A stretch of 64,000 nucleotides of DNA from DYJK01 sp040755055 (GTDB taxonomy: Bacteria; Bacteroidota; Ignavibacteria; Ignavibacteriales; Melioribacteraceae), in NCBI GenBank assembly GCA_040755055.1, contig JBFMBS010000024.1:6284-70283 (forward strand). The letters are read 5' to 3'. The notes under the pieces were generated by a model that did not search any database, had not been told where the DNA came from, and was given only the letters and a program-made list of their open reading frames with translations. Numbering within the stretch: position 1 is the stretch's first letter; the number at the start of each line of letters is the position of its first letter. The position numbers and the translations under genes were made by a program. Shown here piece after piece: positions 45,821 through 56,020 of this stretch.

Positions 45821-47227
45821 TTACTTAACGATCACAAATTTCTTAACCGATGTGAAATTGCCGGCGGTTAATTTATAAAAGTAAACGCCGCTTGCCAGCT
45901 CAGCAGTTTGCGTTTTAAATTCTAAACTATATTTCCCGGGTTGTTTGTATTCACTTATTAAAGTAGTTATTTCTCTGCCAACCAGATCATATACCTTCAA
46001 ACTTACAAACTCATGATCCGGAATTTGAAACTCTATTGTAGTAGTTGGATTAAACGGATTCGGGTAATTTTGATAAAGCCGGTATTCCCCTGGTAATTCG
46101 CTCAAGTTTTCGGCATCGGTTAGTAATGAGTATGTAATAAGAGTTTGTTCGTCATAAACCCAGAAACCGTTACCCCATGTTCTATAGAGTTCTTTTTCTA
46201 AATAACCATTGGTGTTATAGAAGTACTGGGTCTGGTAATAATTTTCCCAACTGCTAGTAGCCTGGGACCACTCTTCGGTTGTTATTTCATCGTTTTGATT
46301 TAGTTGGTTATATGTGTAAGTATCTCTTGTTGAATATACCCAGCCGGTTGGAGGCATCCACAAATACGAATACCCGAATGTTTGGTAATTTTGTGCGTTG
46401 TAAACATTTTCTGTTTTGTTAAAATTAAGCCAGGCATTATCCACCCATGTTTGCCACATGTATTCCGTCATATAATTGTTAGAATTATAACTGTATAAAC
46501 TTCTTCCGCTGTTTAACCAGTCGTTGTTGTACCAATTTTGACTTATATATTCTGAGGTTAATCCCAGCTGATTATAGTAATAAAGTCCCTTGTATGAATT
46601 TTCCCATACACCGTTGTTGTACACTTCAACAAATATTTCTGTCAATTTGTTATTTGTATCATAGATATAGTTATACCGACTTGAATATACCCAGTTGTTA
46701 TTTTCCCAACGATAAAACAGATACATAGAAGTATGACCATCCGGCAAATAGCGAATTTCAGTTTTGTAACCGTAAACCCAGTTTCCATTTTCCCAGAAAT
46801 ATTCGTAGTATTCGGTCATTCTTCCATCGGGGCCATAAATATATTCGTAGCGATAATCATTTTCCCACACACCATTAATCCAATCCTGGTTGGTGTAAAT
46901 ATTGTTTCGCAACGCACCATCATATCCGTATAAATACCGCGTTGAATTCTCCCAGCCGGAACCATTCCATGTTTGATATAATCTCTCGGTTCTGTACCAG
47001 CCGTCAGAGGTTTTAAATAAAGCGTGCGGCTGGTTTTGTAAATTGTTGTAAAGAATAGTTAAATGAGTAGAATTAATTTGTTGCAAATTGAAAGAAGGCA
47101 ATAAATATTCTTTCAATAATTTGTCTTCGGCATTTTTCCGCGTGTCGTCATTTCTGCCGGATGCGGCTACCAACGAAACTGTTAACGCAGAGAAAATTAT
47201 TATAAATAGATAGAAAAATTTTTTCAT
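45821..47227 (-). CDS. T9SS-exported tyrosine/tryptophan-rich repeat protein
   Basis: A 468-aa protein with signal peptide (ends near LVAASG). Residues about 70-375 consist of roughly 9-10 imperfect repeats of about 30 aa, each like WxNNxWxNxxRxxYxYNxxNxxTE. The C-terminal 80 residues are a T9SS sorting domain (QNYPNPFNPTTTIEFQI...SGVYFYKL). Such YD-like repeats often form surface rods or binding blades. No enzymatic signature. Confidence 0.8.
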   Translation of the reverse strand: MKKFFYLFIIIFSALTVSLVAASGRNDDTRKNAEDKLLKEYLLPSFNLQQINSTHLTILYNNLQNQPHALFKTSDGWYRTERLYQTWNGSGWENSTRYLYGYDGALRNNIYTNQDWINGVWENDYRYEYIYGPDGRMTEYYEYFWENGNWVYGYKTEIRYLPDGHTSMYLFYRWENNNWVYSSRYNYIYDTNNKLTEIFVEVYNNGVWENSYKGLYYYNQLGLTSEYISQNWYNNDWLNSGRSLYSYNSNNYMTEYMWQTWVDNAWLNFNKTENVYNAQNYQTFGYSYLWMPPTGWVYSTRDTYTYNQLNQNDEITTEEWSQATSSWENYYQTQYFYNTNGYLEKELYRTWGNGFWVYDEQTLITYSLLTDAENLSELPGEYRLYQNYPNPFNPTTTIEFQIPDHEFVSLKVYDLVGREITTLISEYKQPGKYSLEFKTQTAELASGVYFYKLTAGNFTSVKKFVIVK

Positions 47228-47608
47228 CTAACCCTCCTGGTTTACTTATTATAGCAACTGTTCCATTGAAAAATATTGTTAAGTATTTATTGATCTAGCC
47301 GATCACTGCCGACAATGCGATAATCTATTTTAAAACAATACTTTTTTTAGATAAGCAAAAGGAGCAATTGTATTTTGGATGAGTGAAGATGTAATTGAAT
47401 TATACATGATAGTTGTGATGAATTCTTCGATAAATCTAATTACGCAAATGAATAGAATCAATCAAAATAAATTAGGACTGAAAGTTTTATTAAAGAAGTT
47501 GATCTAAATCAATCACAATAAATAACGATCTGGCATTGAAAAAAAACCCGATTCAGAGAACCAGGTTTTTTATTTCTCTACTTAAATCTAAATACTTAAT
47601 ACTAAAAA
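47228..47608. other. Intergenic region with an FNR/CRP-type box and a terminator
   Basis: Between the T9SS repeat protein (start at 47227) and the end of the DUF5916 gene. It contains TTGAT-CTAA-ATCAA at 47499-47512, a perfect FNR/CRP-family half-site pair, about 270 bp upstream of the repeat protein gene. A possible 42-codon frame is at 47379-47507 (plus strand, no good ribosome-binding site, judged doubtful). A terminator stem AAAAAACC/GGTTTTTT is at 47541-47571. Confidence 0.4.
47541..47571 (-). terminator. Terminator after the DUF5916 gene
   Basis: AAAAAACC (47541-47548) pairs with GGTTTTTT (47564-47571), and the loop is 15 nt. On the minus strand the stem is followed by a T-run, about 40 nt after the stop at 47609. 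Confidence 0.65.
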
Positions 47609-50260
47609 TTAGATATCCAACCAGTATGAAAACTTAACAATAAAGATATCGTCACCTTCGGTCTTCCACAAGTTTTTGAAGTCCCTTCCGAAGTTAAATT
47701 TGCCCGGATCATCAAAGTTTGTTTGGTTATGCGACCACACAAAATAGAAGATGGAGCCGGGTAAAACTTCCCAGCGTAACACAGCGGTACCGCGCAATGA
47801 TTTGTAATTAAAATCTGGATTAGAAAAAGTGAATGGCTCGGCAATTCCGCTTCCATCCGGGTCAACAGTGTATTCATCGGTGTCTGAATTGTAGTTAATG
47901 CTCGACCCATTCTCTCCGTAATTGTTAAAATCTGTTGTGCGTGGTGCAGCAAGTTCTTTGTATCCCTCATAATCACCCACAGCAAAAAACGGCTGCATAA
48001 ATAATTGCAAACTGAGCGTGGGCGAGAACGTCCAGTTCAATCGAATGTTTGCAGATAATGTATGTTGTTTAATTCGTGCAAATACATATCGTGTGCTGTA
48101 AGTGTTTGCCGCGGTCGGATCTTCAAAATTACCAACCCACTGACGGAATTCGTCGTTGTTAGAATAACCCGGACCAAAGCTTAAATTTATTTGTGAATTT
48201 GGTTTCCACTCAACTCCAAGGTAACTGTCAATAAAAACTCCGCCAAGATCATCTTTTGCGTAAAGAGCATTTGTTTCAAGGACAATTTTTTCTCTGCTGT
48301 CACTCGATGCTTCAAGCCAGATATTAAATTCTTTTGGTTGAATGACAAGCGGACCACCACGGGTTAATGTTCTATTCATCGATTCGAATTGATAGTTTCC
48401 GCCGAGATAAACACTGTAGTAGTTTGTAAATGTACCACTGAGCCGGTACCATAAAAAGTTACTTGTTGTGTTGCCTTCAAAGTCAAATGTGCGTGCATAT
48501 GTTGCATAAACACTTTTTGTTCTAAAAATTCCTTCCGGTTCAAACCAACGGTATCCTATAACAGTATGAGCATTTATTCTATCCGCAGCAAATTGGAATC
48601 CGAGATCGTTGTTATCCAATCCGGGCGAAGCAAGACCGATAGCCGAGTTAATATAAAAATTGCCTTGTTGTTTGTTTAACATGATTCTTCCGTAGTAGCC
48701 GGAAAGCGATGTTCGCTCCGGATCGAAAGTAGCATAAGTTGCATCGGGCCGCTGGAAATATCTCAAAGAACTTTTTTGTAAACGCTGGATGTATTCTTTA
48801 GTTCCATGGGAATAAGATCCAAAGAAGGCTGCAGATATAACATATTCTTTTTCTTCGTCTAAGAATGACCACCCATCCAGGCCCAATGTTAGAGCGTTAT
48901 CGGCAAGCCGTTCTTTTAAAATGTCATTGTTTATATCCCTATTAACCGTTGTGAACATAAAGCCAATTGCCTGGTCTCCGCCGTTAAATTCTTTCCTTCC
49001 TCTTAGAACTCCGTAGTGTGTCAGCGGTTCAACCTCTTCACTTGTTTTTGTTCCGTTGTTGAAGAGAGTTGCATATGTTCGTTCGGTAACCGCGCTTAAT
49101 GCAGCAACCGAAGTCGATTCATCAAGCTTGCCCGTTAACTTAGCCGCACCAAGAATTCTTGTTTCTGTCGGATAGTCTGCATATTCAGCATCGGAAATTG
49201 TGCCTTGCGGAGAGCGACCGATCCTTCTTGAATAAAATAATTCGGGCCAGCCGAAATTAAAGCCCCAATTATTATTTACGCCGCCAATACCAAAGTAAAA
49301 CAAATCAAAGCCTTCAATAAAGAAAGGTCGTTTTTCGTTGAAGTAAGATTCAAACGCAGATAAATTAATAACCGCCGGATCTACTTCTACCTGGCCAAAA
49401 TCCGGGTTGATTGTAACATCAAGATTTAAATTGGTGCCTATTCCAATTTTAAGATCCGCACCCAGTGCAGTATTATATTGGTTTGATTTATAGAACGGAT
49501 CATTTGCATCGTGAACAAGGTATTGTGCTTTTTGAACTACATAAGGAGTTACTTCAAATCTTTGCTTTGGTTTAATTCCATTCAAACCTTCGAGGGTAGC
49601 AAACCTTGAGACGAAGCCGCTCTCTTTTTTGGGAACCATGACGAAGTAAGAACTTTCGTTATTTCTTTTTAAATTTCTTTTAAAGTTTACTCCCCAGGTC
49701 ATTTTATCGGATTCATTAAAACGTAATTGTGAAAAAGGAATTTGCATTTCTAAAGTCCATCCGGTTTCGTCGACATTTGTTTGAGCTCGCCAGATCCCGT
49801 CCCACGCATTATCATCCCAGCTATCATTGAATAGAATCCCGTCGCTTAAAGTACCGCCGGCGTTAACGCCGAAATAATAACCGGATTTTTTATCGTTGTA
49901 CGGATCAACAAAAAAATGGAACCAATCGGAATCGATAAAAGCATCACGTCTTGCAAGACTTGCATCAATAGATTCCGGTTTGGTATCAAACATTCTTGCC
50001 GCTATGTAAATGTTAACGTTGTCGTAGGCAACCCATACTTCTGTTTTTTCCGAAGCCGGGTTCCCTTCGTTCGGATCCCGTTGAGTAAATTCGTTTATGG
50101 ATTGTTGCTGCCAGATTGGTTCTGTGAGTTTTCCATCAAGATTTATATTAAGGTTATCGAGTTTGAAAGCAACGACAATTTTCTCCATTGTTGTTTTGCC
50201 GCCCGCTAATAGAATTAACGGTAAAAAAAGTAGTAGAAAAGTTTGTAAGGTTTTTTTCAT
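47609..50260 (-). CDS. DUF5916 outer-membrane protein with CBM9-like head
   Basis: An 883-aa protein with signal peptide (ends near LLAGG). Residues about 25-210 form a CBM9-like beta sandwich (LDGKLTEPIWQQ...VWVAYDNVNIYIAARM). The rest, about 220-883, is the DUF5916 beta-barrel part with repeated antiparallel strands (YFNEKRPFFIEGFDLF is a family hallmark). The length fits the family (800-900 aa). It is likely an outer-membrane protein of unknown ligand, perhaps a sugar or peptide. Confidence 0.85.
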   Translation of the reverse strand: MKKTLQTFLLLFLPLILLAGGKTTMEKIVVAFKLDNLNINLDGKLTEPIWQQQSINEFTQRDPNEGNPASEKTEVWVAYDNVNIYIAARMFDTKPESIDASLARRDAFIDSDWFHFFVDPYNDKKSGYYFGVNAGGTLSDGILFNDSWDDNAWDGIWRAQTNVDETGWTLEMQIPFSQLRFNESDKMTWGVNFKRNLKRNNESSYFVMVPKKESGFVSRFATLEGLNGIKPKQRFEVTPYVVQKAQYLVHDANDPFYKSNQYNTALGADLKIGIGTNLNLDVTINPDFGQVEVDPAVINLSAFESYFNEKRPFFIEGFDLFYFGIGGVNNNWGFNFGWPELFYSRRIGRSPQGTISDAEYADYPTETRILGAAKLTGKLDESTSVAALSAVTERTYATLFNNGTKTSEEVEPLTHYGVLRGRKEFNGGDQAIGFMFTTVNRDINNDILKERLADNALTLGLDGWSFLDEEKEYVISAAFFGSYSHGTKEYIQRLQKSSLRYFQRPDATYATFDPERTSLSGYYGRIMLNKQQGNFYINSAIGLASPGLDNNDLGFQFAADRINAHTVIGYRWFEPEGIFRTKSVYATYARTFDFEGNTTSNFLWYRLSGTFTNYYSVYLGGNYQFESMNRTLTRGGPLVIQPKEFNIWLEASSDSREKIVLETNALYAKDDLGGVFIDSYLGVEWKPNSQINLSFGPGYSNNDEFRQWVGNFEDPTAANTYSTRYVFARIKQHTLSANIRLNWTFSPTLSLQLFMQPFFAVGDYEGYKELAAPRTTDFNNYGENGSSINYNSDTDEYTVDPDGSGIAEPFTFSNPDFNYKSLRGTAVLRWEVLPGSIFYFVWSHNQTNFDDPGKFNFGRDFKNLWKTEGDDIFIVKFSYWLDI

Positions 50261-50686
50261 GTGTCCCCCGATGCAAATTTATTTTCATTAGTAGTAGCAA
50301 GTAAGATGGTAATTAGACTCGCATGGTTATAGGATAGTTGCTTTCTTTAGAAAAAATTTTCTATGCCTCTCATTTGGAGAAAAGAACAGAAAGGAGTTGT
50401 ACAAAATCATCGTTTTGGTTTCTTATTACGTGGAAGTAATAAACCCATTGATGAAAACATTTCCGGCTTTGTAATAAGTAACGAGCCGTTAGAATTGTCT
50501 TTCGGCATATTTTCGCTTAATAAACTGCCTCATAATAAAATGGTTTTAATTTTTTGATACAGATACTTTTTTTGTTTTCTCAACAAAGTTCTTTTTTCAA
50601 GGAATAATGAAGCGCACCGCTGGCATTTCAATTGCCCCCTACCCGGTTGAATAAAATATTTATAGTCAACTAATAAAGGAGACTAA
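50261..50686. other. Intergenic region before the giant secreted proteins
   Basis: About 426 bp between the divergent DUF5916 gene and the 1645-aa gene. The frame at 50363-50557 (64 aa) has no ribosome-binding site or recognisable pattern, and I do not count it as a gene. TTTATAGTCAA at 50659-50669 repeats a word also found upstream of the Fic gene. AAAGGAG precedes the ATG at 50687. Confidence 0.4.
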
Positions 50687-53600
50687 ATGGAAAAAGTATC
50701 TCTAAGAAGAGCCTGGATATTTTTGCTCTTCTTGATACCATTTATTATTCACAACAATACAATTGCTCAAAGTTGGAATAGTCAGGACTGGGGCTATCGA
50801 AGAGCTATAACAGTTTCAAACAGTACCGGTGCACCCCTCGCCGATTTTCAAGTTATGATTGAACTGAGCAGTTCTTTTGATTTCAGCCGATGCAAACCGG
50901 ATGGAAGCGATATACGCTTTACTTCCGACGATACACAAACGCTAATTCCTTATTGGCTCGAAACATGGAACCCCGGGGGAACACATGCAAAAATCTGGGT
51001 TAGAGTTCCATTGATCCCGGATGGCGGTACAACAATTTTTATGTATTATGATAATCCTTCTGCAACATTTCCACCACCCGAGCCGCCGGTATCCGCTCCG
51101 CTTCCGCCAACGGGTCCTTGGACAAATATAGCCGGAGTAACAGTAGCGGGCAGTCCCGGAAGTCTTCTTGCAGAAAATATGATTGAGGATGGAGGGAATT
51201 TTTATCAGTTATTTACGGACAGAAGTTCATGCAACGGGCAAATAGGTTTTGCTATTAATACTAGCGGCAACCCGGGCAATCCGAGCGGATGGAGTTGGCT
51301 TGGCGATGTAAGTATTGATTTTTCCATCAGGAATAGTATGCCAAGATTTGTGGGCGATCCTCGTTTGAATAGCAATCCGGGAAATTTGTTGAATCCATAT
51401 CTCGATTGTCCGCACGTTGAAAAAGGTGACGATGGTTATTGGTATTTGTTTTACCACTGGATAGTGGGTGGAGACGCACATGGCGGGTATGGAACGCCGA
51501 CAAGTGTTTTAACATCTCAAACACCAAGTGGTGAATTTAATGATGGTCCATATGAACTTGGGATGAAATTCCAGGCATCACAAGAGGGAAGAATAACAAA
51601 AATTCGTTACTATAAAACAGCCGGAGAAACCGGTTCACACACCGGAAGAATTTGGTCTAGTGCCGGAGTTCTTTTGGCATCAATTAATTTTACGGGAGAA
51701 ACTTCTTCAGGTTGGCAAGAAACAGCGCTTTCAACTCCGCTTTATATTCTTCCAAACACAACATACATAGTCTCGGTTAACTCGAATACAGCATATGGTG
51801 CAACTAATCATGAATTTGATTCACCTATTATGAATGGGATTCTTACCGGTATTGCAGATGGCAATAATGGCGTATATGCAAATTCGCCGGGCGGATTTCC
51901 AACGATATCATTTAACAATAGCAATTATTTTCGTGATGTAGTTTTCGAAACAACAAGCGGTTGCGGAGTTCACGGGGCTTGGAGCTGGGGACAAAATGCG
52001 TATGCCGCTATCGGTGTTGCAAAAGCTGCTTCCATTACCGGCCCGTATGTTGAGATTGATCCCCTTTCGCTTTTGTCTTCTGAACTTGAGGGCGATACCG
52101 ATGCGTGGGACTGGGCACGTGTTTCAGAGCCGTATGTATTTAAACGTGATGACGGTAAATGGATAATGTTATTTATGGCGGACAAAGGAAACTATGATGA
52201 TCCCGGCAATCCAAATATTTATTACATAGAACAATGCAGTTATGCAATAGCAGATGATATTGCCGGGCCATATACTAAATGGCACGGTGGCGTGGAACCG
52301 TTTATTGCTTTCGGGCCTCCGGGCTCACTTGATGCCGGAACTATCGCGGATGCACATCCGGTTAAATTTGGAAGTACATATTATATTTTTTATGCAGCTT
52401 CTCCCACAACATGGGGCTGGAGTACAATGTACTTAACAACAACGGATTGGGAGAATGTAACTAAGTCAACTTCTTATGTTTATACCAACGAAGGAAACAG
52501 TCCCTTCCGCGGCGCAATTTTAGAATACAATGATATTTATTATTTCTCTTATCTTGGAAGCAGTGCTTCATCACCCGGACCTTTTATGATTTGTACTCAA
52601 GCAGCTGCCGGAACCACGCCCGGTCTTTCGCTTTACGGTGCGGAAGCAGTATTTGATTTTTATGATGACTTTGACGGAACCGTTTTAGATCCCAACAAGT
52701 GGAATGGTATAGATCCCGGTTACAGCGGAACCGTAACAGTATCCGGCGGAGAAATGCAAATTTGTAATTCGGGTGGATTTTTAACCCAGGTTACGGCAAA
52801 ACAGTCCTTTGGAATTGGATACATGCTTGAAGCGAGGGCGAAACACAGTATTTCAGGCTTTGCCGGCGAGATGGGATTTGGCAGACAAGAGCCGACATCA
52901 AGCTGGAGCGGTCCTCCATTCGGATTTAAAAATTTAAGAATAATGGATCTGCGCGCAATCAGCAGTTCCTATTTTGTTGTTGATGCCGATAATGCGGAAC
53001 ATGTTGAATCGCCCGGCGATTACGTTGTTACAACCACGCCGCTTGATTTCAATAATTACTTAGTTCACAAAGTAATGAGAGTTGATAATTCAACGGCAAA
53101 ATTTCAATTGGATAATTTTCCGGTTACAACAATTACGAATACAGTATCACGACCGAATCGAATAACAACCGATCCGCTTGCGCCATGGTTTTTTATTCTA
53201 GGCGGTTCATGTATGAATGTTGATTGGCTCATTGTAAGAAAATATGCAGAACCGGAGCCGATTCCGTCGGTTGGACCCGAAGAAATTTATCATTGCTTTG
53301 CCGACCTTTCGATTATAAAAACCGTAAGCGATGAACATCCTAACAATGGCGATAATATTACTTTCACAATCACGATAACGAATGATGGTCCCGGCAATTC
53401 TGCATGGGCGCAAGTTGTTGACATTATCCCGGATGGTTTTCAATATGTATCGCATTCAGCTACCAATGGAACATATGATCCAAACACCGGCATTTGGAAT
53501 GTTGGATTTATGACTGTAGGTACAACCGAAACGTTAACCATAAATGTTCTTGTCGATATTTTCACATCGGCGTTTGATTTTGGACCGGCAGCCGGCTTCA

Positions 53601-55624
53601 ATTTATTTGTGCTTGAAGATATCAACCAGCCGTCATCCGACACACAAGGCAAAATGGCTGTTGGACAAGATGCCTATCTTGCAAACTACAGTGTCGGTGA
53701 TCAGCTTCCGAATTCCAATGGAACGGAAGACGTGCTGATAGTAGGACGCGATCTTACTTATATCAGCGGCGGAGTATATGGCGGAAATGTTGTTTATGGA
53801 AACACAACCAATCTTCCTCAGCCGGGTGTTAGTATATTAAACGGTACACTACGACAAGATTACCCGATTGATTTTGCGGCTGCAAGAACTTATTTGAATA
53901 ATCTTTCAACACAACTTTCAACTTATACAGTTAATGGAACAACCTCTATACAATATGGACAAATTACGCTAACCGGAACCGATCCATACCTGAACGTATT
54001 TGAGTTAAGCGGTGCCGATCTTTCCTCTGCGAATAATGTTGTTATCAACGCGCCCAACGGTTCCGTTGTTCTTGTTAATGTGGATGGAACAACCGTTTCC
54101 TGGATGGGCGGATTGAGTGTTAGCGGTACAGCAATAACAAATGTACTTTATAATTTTTATGAAGCTACAACATTAACAATATTTGGAATTGATATTCGCG
54201 GCTCAATACTTGCACCTTTCGCGGATCTTCACTTTGCTTCGGGTGTGGTTAACGGGCAAGTAATTTGTAATTCGATGCACGGTTCGGGTCAATTTAATTT
54301 AGCATTGTTCTGCGGACATATACCACTGCCGCCGGATATTATTAATGTTGCAGAAATTATTGATGCAGACCAGGACGACCGCGATTCAACGCCGGGCAAT
54401 GGAGAGCCGGGCGAAGATGATTTTTCATCAGTAACGATTCATGTTGAATTGGATTCGGGCACGCCGGGCGATGATTGGCATTATGTTGGTCAGTTTGCTG
54501 CCGGTGAAATTGTTTATTCGTTGGCATATGACAACAGCGGAAATATTCTTGCCGGTACCTGGGGCGGAAAAATTTATCGCTCCAACAACAACGGCGAATC
54601 ATTTACACGAATTAATAGTGATATGTATGTTGGATTGATCTGGTCTATTGCCGTCAATTCAAGCGGACATATTTTTGTCGGAACCGAACAAGGTTTATTC
54701 GGCTCATTTGATAACGGAGCTACATGGCAGCTTGTTGGATTACAATTTAACGATGTTAGATCAATAGTCATCGATGCTTCCGGAAATTTGTATGCGGGCA
54801 CATGGGGTTTGGGCATTTTCAAATCGGAAGATAACGGTGCTACATGGAATTCAATTAATACCGGCTTAATTTATCCGGTTGTCAATTCGATGACAATAAC
54901 TTCTTCGGCAAAAATATTTGCAGCGACATATGGATTCGGATTGTTCTCTTCTATCAACGGTGGAACAAACTGGCAGCACATGAACCTTGGTTACAATCTT
55001 GTATGGAGTATGAATGTAACATCAACCAATGTTCTCTTTGCCGGTACTTACGGTGAAGGGTTATATCGTTCCTTGGATGATGGTTTGAACTGGGCTCAGC
55101 TTACAAATTTGAATGCACCATTTATATATTCAATTCAAGTTGACCCGGACGATAATGTTTATGTAAGTTCGTGGACAAGCGGTGTGTTCGCTTCTTCGGA
55201 TTTTGGCAATACCTGGTCGTCGCTCGGTATGGGCGGATTTGGTGTCAGTTCAATTCTTGTTAATCCGAGAACACATAATATCTACGCCGGTACAAAAGAC
55301 GGAAAGATATTTATGAAAGCGAGCACAGCAACCGGTTTGGAAGAAAAAGAAATTATTCCAACAGAATTTTCTTTGAAGCAGAATTATCCCAACCCGTTTA
55401 ATCCAACAACAACGATCGAGTTTGGTATTCCGAAATCCGGAACATATTCAATAAAGCTTTACAATATTCTCGGTCAAACGATCAAAACTTTATCTGAGAA
55501 AGAATTCAGTCCCGGTTATCATAAGATTATTTTTGATGCCAGCACATTATCATCGGGAGTTTATTTCTATCAGCTCTTTGGTAGTGATGTTAATATTGTT
55601 AAGAAAATGATTTTGATGAAGTAA
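50687..55624 (+). CDS. Giant T9SS-exported protein: DUF2341, GH43-like propeller, DUF11, choice-of-anchor A, BNR-like propeller
   Basis: A 1645-aa protein. Order of parts: signal peptide (about 1-28), DUF2341 (about 29-110), GH43-like five-bladed domain (about 140-645) carrying an inserted DUF4082-like domain (about 283-425), LamG-like region (about 655-865), DUF11 (about 870-960), choice-of-anchor A (about 960-1215), a seven-blade propeller with repeating Y/F-A-G-T-x-G-x-G/x-x-x-S-x-D-x-G-x-x-W (about 1260-1545), and a T9SS sorting domain (QNYPNPFNPTTTIEF, last 85 aa). GH43-like sugar binding or cleavage is likely but unproven. The start ATG follows AAAGGAG. It is a paralogue of the next gene in its second half. 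Confidence 0.85.
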   Translation: MEKVSLRRAWIFLLFLIPFIIHNNTIAQSWNSQDWGYRRAITVSNSTGAPLADFQVMIELSSSFDFSRCKPDGSDIRFTSDDTQTLIPYWLETWNPGGTHAKIWVRVPLIPDGGTTIFMYYDNPSATFPPPEPPVSAPLPPTGPWTNIAGVTVAGSPGSLLAENMIEDGGNFYQLFTDRSSCNGQIGFAINTSGNPGNPSGWSWLGDVSIDFSIRNSMPRFVGDPRLNSNPGNLLNPYLDCPHVEKGDDGYWYLFYHWIVGGDAHGGYGTPTSVLTSQTPSGEFNDGPYELGMKFQASQEGRITKIRYYKTAGETGSHTGRIWSSAGVLLASINFTGETSSGWQETALSTPLYILPNTTYIVSVNSNTAYGATNHEFDSPIMNGILTGIADGNNGVYANSPGGFPTISFNNSNYFRDVVFETTSGCGVHGAWSWGQNAYAAIGVAKAASITGPYVEIDPLSLLSSELEGDTDAWDWARVSEPYVFKRDDGKWIMLFMADKGNYDDPGNPNIYYIEQCSYAIADDIAGPYTKWHGGVEPFIAFGPPGSLDAGTIADAHPVKFGSTYYIFYAASPTTWGWSTMYLTTTDWENVTKSTSYVYTNEGNSPFRGAILEYNDIYYFSYLGSSASSPGPFMICTQAAAGTTPGLSLYGAEAVFDFYDDFDGTVLDPNKWNGIDPGYSGTVTVSGGEMQICNSGGFLTQVTAKQSFGIGYMLEARAKHSISGFAGEMGFGRQEPTSSWSGPPFGFKNLRIMDLRAISSSYFVVDADNAEHVESPGDYVVTTTPLDFNNYLVHKVMRVDNSTAKFQLDNFPVTTITNTVSRPNRITTDPLAPWFFILGGSCMNVDWLIVRKYAEPEPIPSVGPEEIYHCFADLSIIKTVSDEHPNNGDNITFTITITNDGPGNSAWAQVVDIIPDGFQYVSHSATNGTYDPNTGIWNVGFMTVGTTETLTINVLVDIFTSAFDFGPAAGFNLFVLEDINQPSSDTQGKMAVGQDAYLANYSVGDQLPNSNGTEDVLIVGRDLTYISGGVYGGNVVYGNTTNLPQPGVSILNGTLRQDYPIDFAAARTYLNNLSTQLSTYTVNGTTSIQYGQITLTGTDPYLNVFELSGADLSSANNVVINAPNGSVVLVNVDGTTVSWMGGLSVSGTAITNVLYNFYEATTLTIFGIDIRGSILAPFADLHFASGVVNGQVICNSMHGSGQFNLALFCGHIPLPPDIINVAEIIDADQDDRDSTPGNGEPGEDDFSSVTIHVELDSGTPGDDWHYVGQFAAGEIVYSLAYDNSGNILAGTWGGKIYRSNNNGESFTRINSDMYVGLIWSIAVNSSGHIFVGTEQGLFGSFDNGATWQLVGLQFNDVRSIVIDASGNLYAGTWGLGIFKSEDNGATWNSINTGLIYPVVNSMTITSSAKIFAATYGFGLFSSINGGTNWQHMNLGYNLVWSMNVTSTNVLFAGTYGEGLYRSLDDGLNWAQLTNLNAPFIYSIQVDPDDNVYVSSWTSGVFASSDFGNTWSSLGMGGFGVSSILVNPRTHNIYAGTKDGKIFMKASTATGLEEKEIIPTEFSLKQNYPNPFNPTTTIEFGIPKSGTYSIKLYNILGQTIKTLSEKEFSPGYHKIIFDASTLSSGVYFYQLFGSDVNIVKKMILMK

Positions 55625-55641
55625 CCAGCCGCCCTTAAGAT

Positions 55642-55676
55642 ATGAGGAGACAGCGATTGTCTCCTCATTTATTTTT
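55642..55676 (+). terminator. Strong rho-independent terminator
   Basis: ATGAGGAGACA (55642-55652) pairs perfectly with TGTCTCCTCAT (55658-55668) around a 5-base loop, followed by TTATTTTTAAA. It ends the 1645-aa gene, so the next giant gene has its own promoter. Confidence 0.85.
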
Positions 55677-56020
55677 AAATCACATATTTAGTGCAAAAAA
55701 ATCGCCCCACTTTGAGAATAATCTGCCCATATTAATATTCAAATAAAGCCATAGTATAACGATATTATAAAATGGTCAAACAAATGCTTGCCCCAAGAAT
55801 CCCCATAAGCTTCACAATGGCTTAACTGATTGTTTTGAAAGAAATTAATAAGAGACCCAAAATTATTCGTTAATGAATCAAAATATCATTATGATACAAA
55901 ACACCCCTTAACAACCCGTAAAAAGTTTCGATTATTAATGAAAAATGCGCTTTTCCTTGGCACCGGTATTGTCTTTATCTCTTCACTTCAATTAAGAAGA
56001 ATTTCTAAATAGGAGGATAA
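55677..56020. other. Intergenic region upstream of the thioester adhesin gene
   Basis: About 344 bp, AT-rich, after the terminator. It probably holds the promoter of the 1951-aa gene. A 24-codon frame at 55938-56012 (hydrophobic, ends RRISK) stops inside the AGGAGG ribosome-binding site of that gene. It has no ribosome-binding site of its own and may be chance. Confidence 0.35.

Noticed and set aside
47379..47507. A 42-aa open frame
   Set aside because: GGAG is too far from the ATG, and the frame ends inside a likely regulatory box; coding support is lacking.
47602..47985. A 127-aa minus-strand frame overlapping the DUF5916 gene end
   Set aside because: It is fully contained in the DUF5916 gene's C-terminal part in another frame, with no independent evidence.
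50363..50557. A 64-aa open frame as a small gene
   Set aside because: No ribosome-binding site and no recognisable pattern; it lies in an ordinary intergenic gap.
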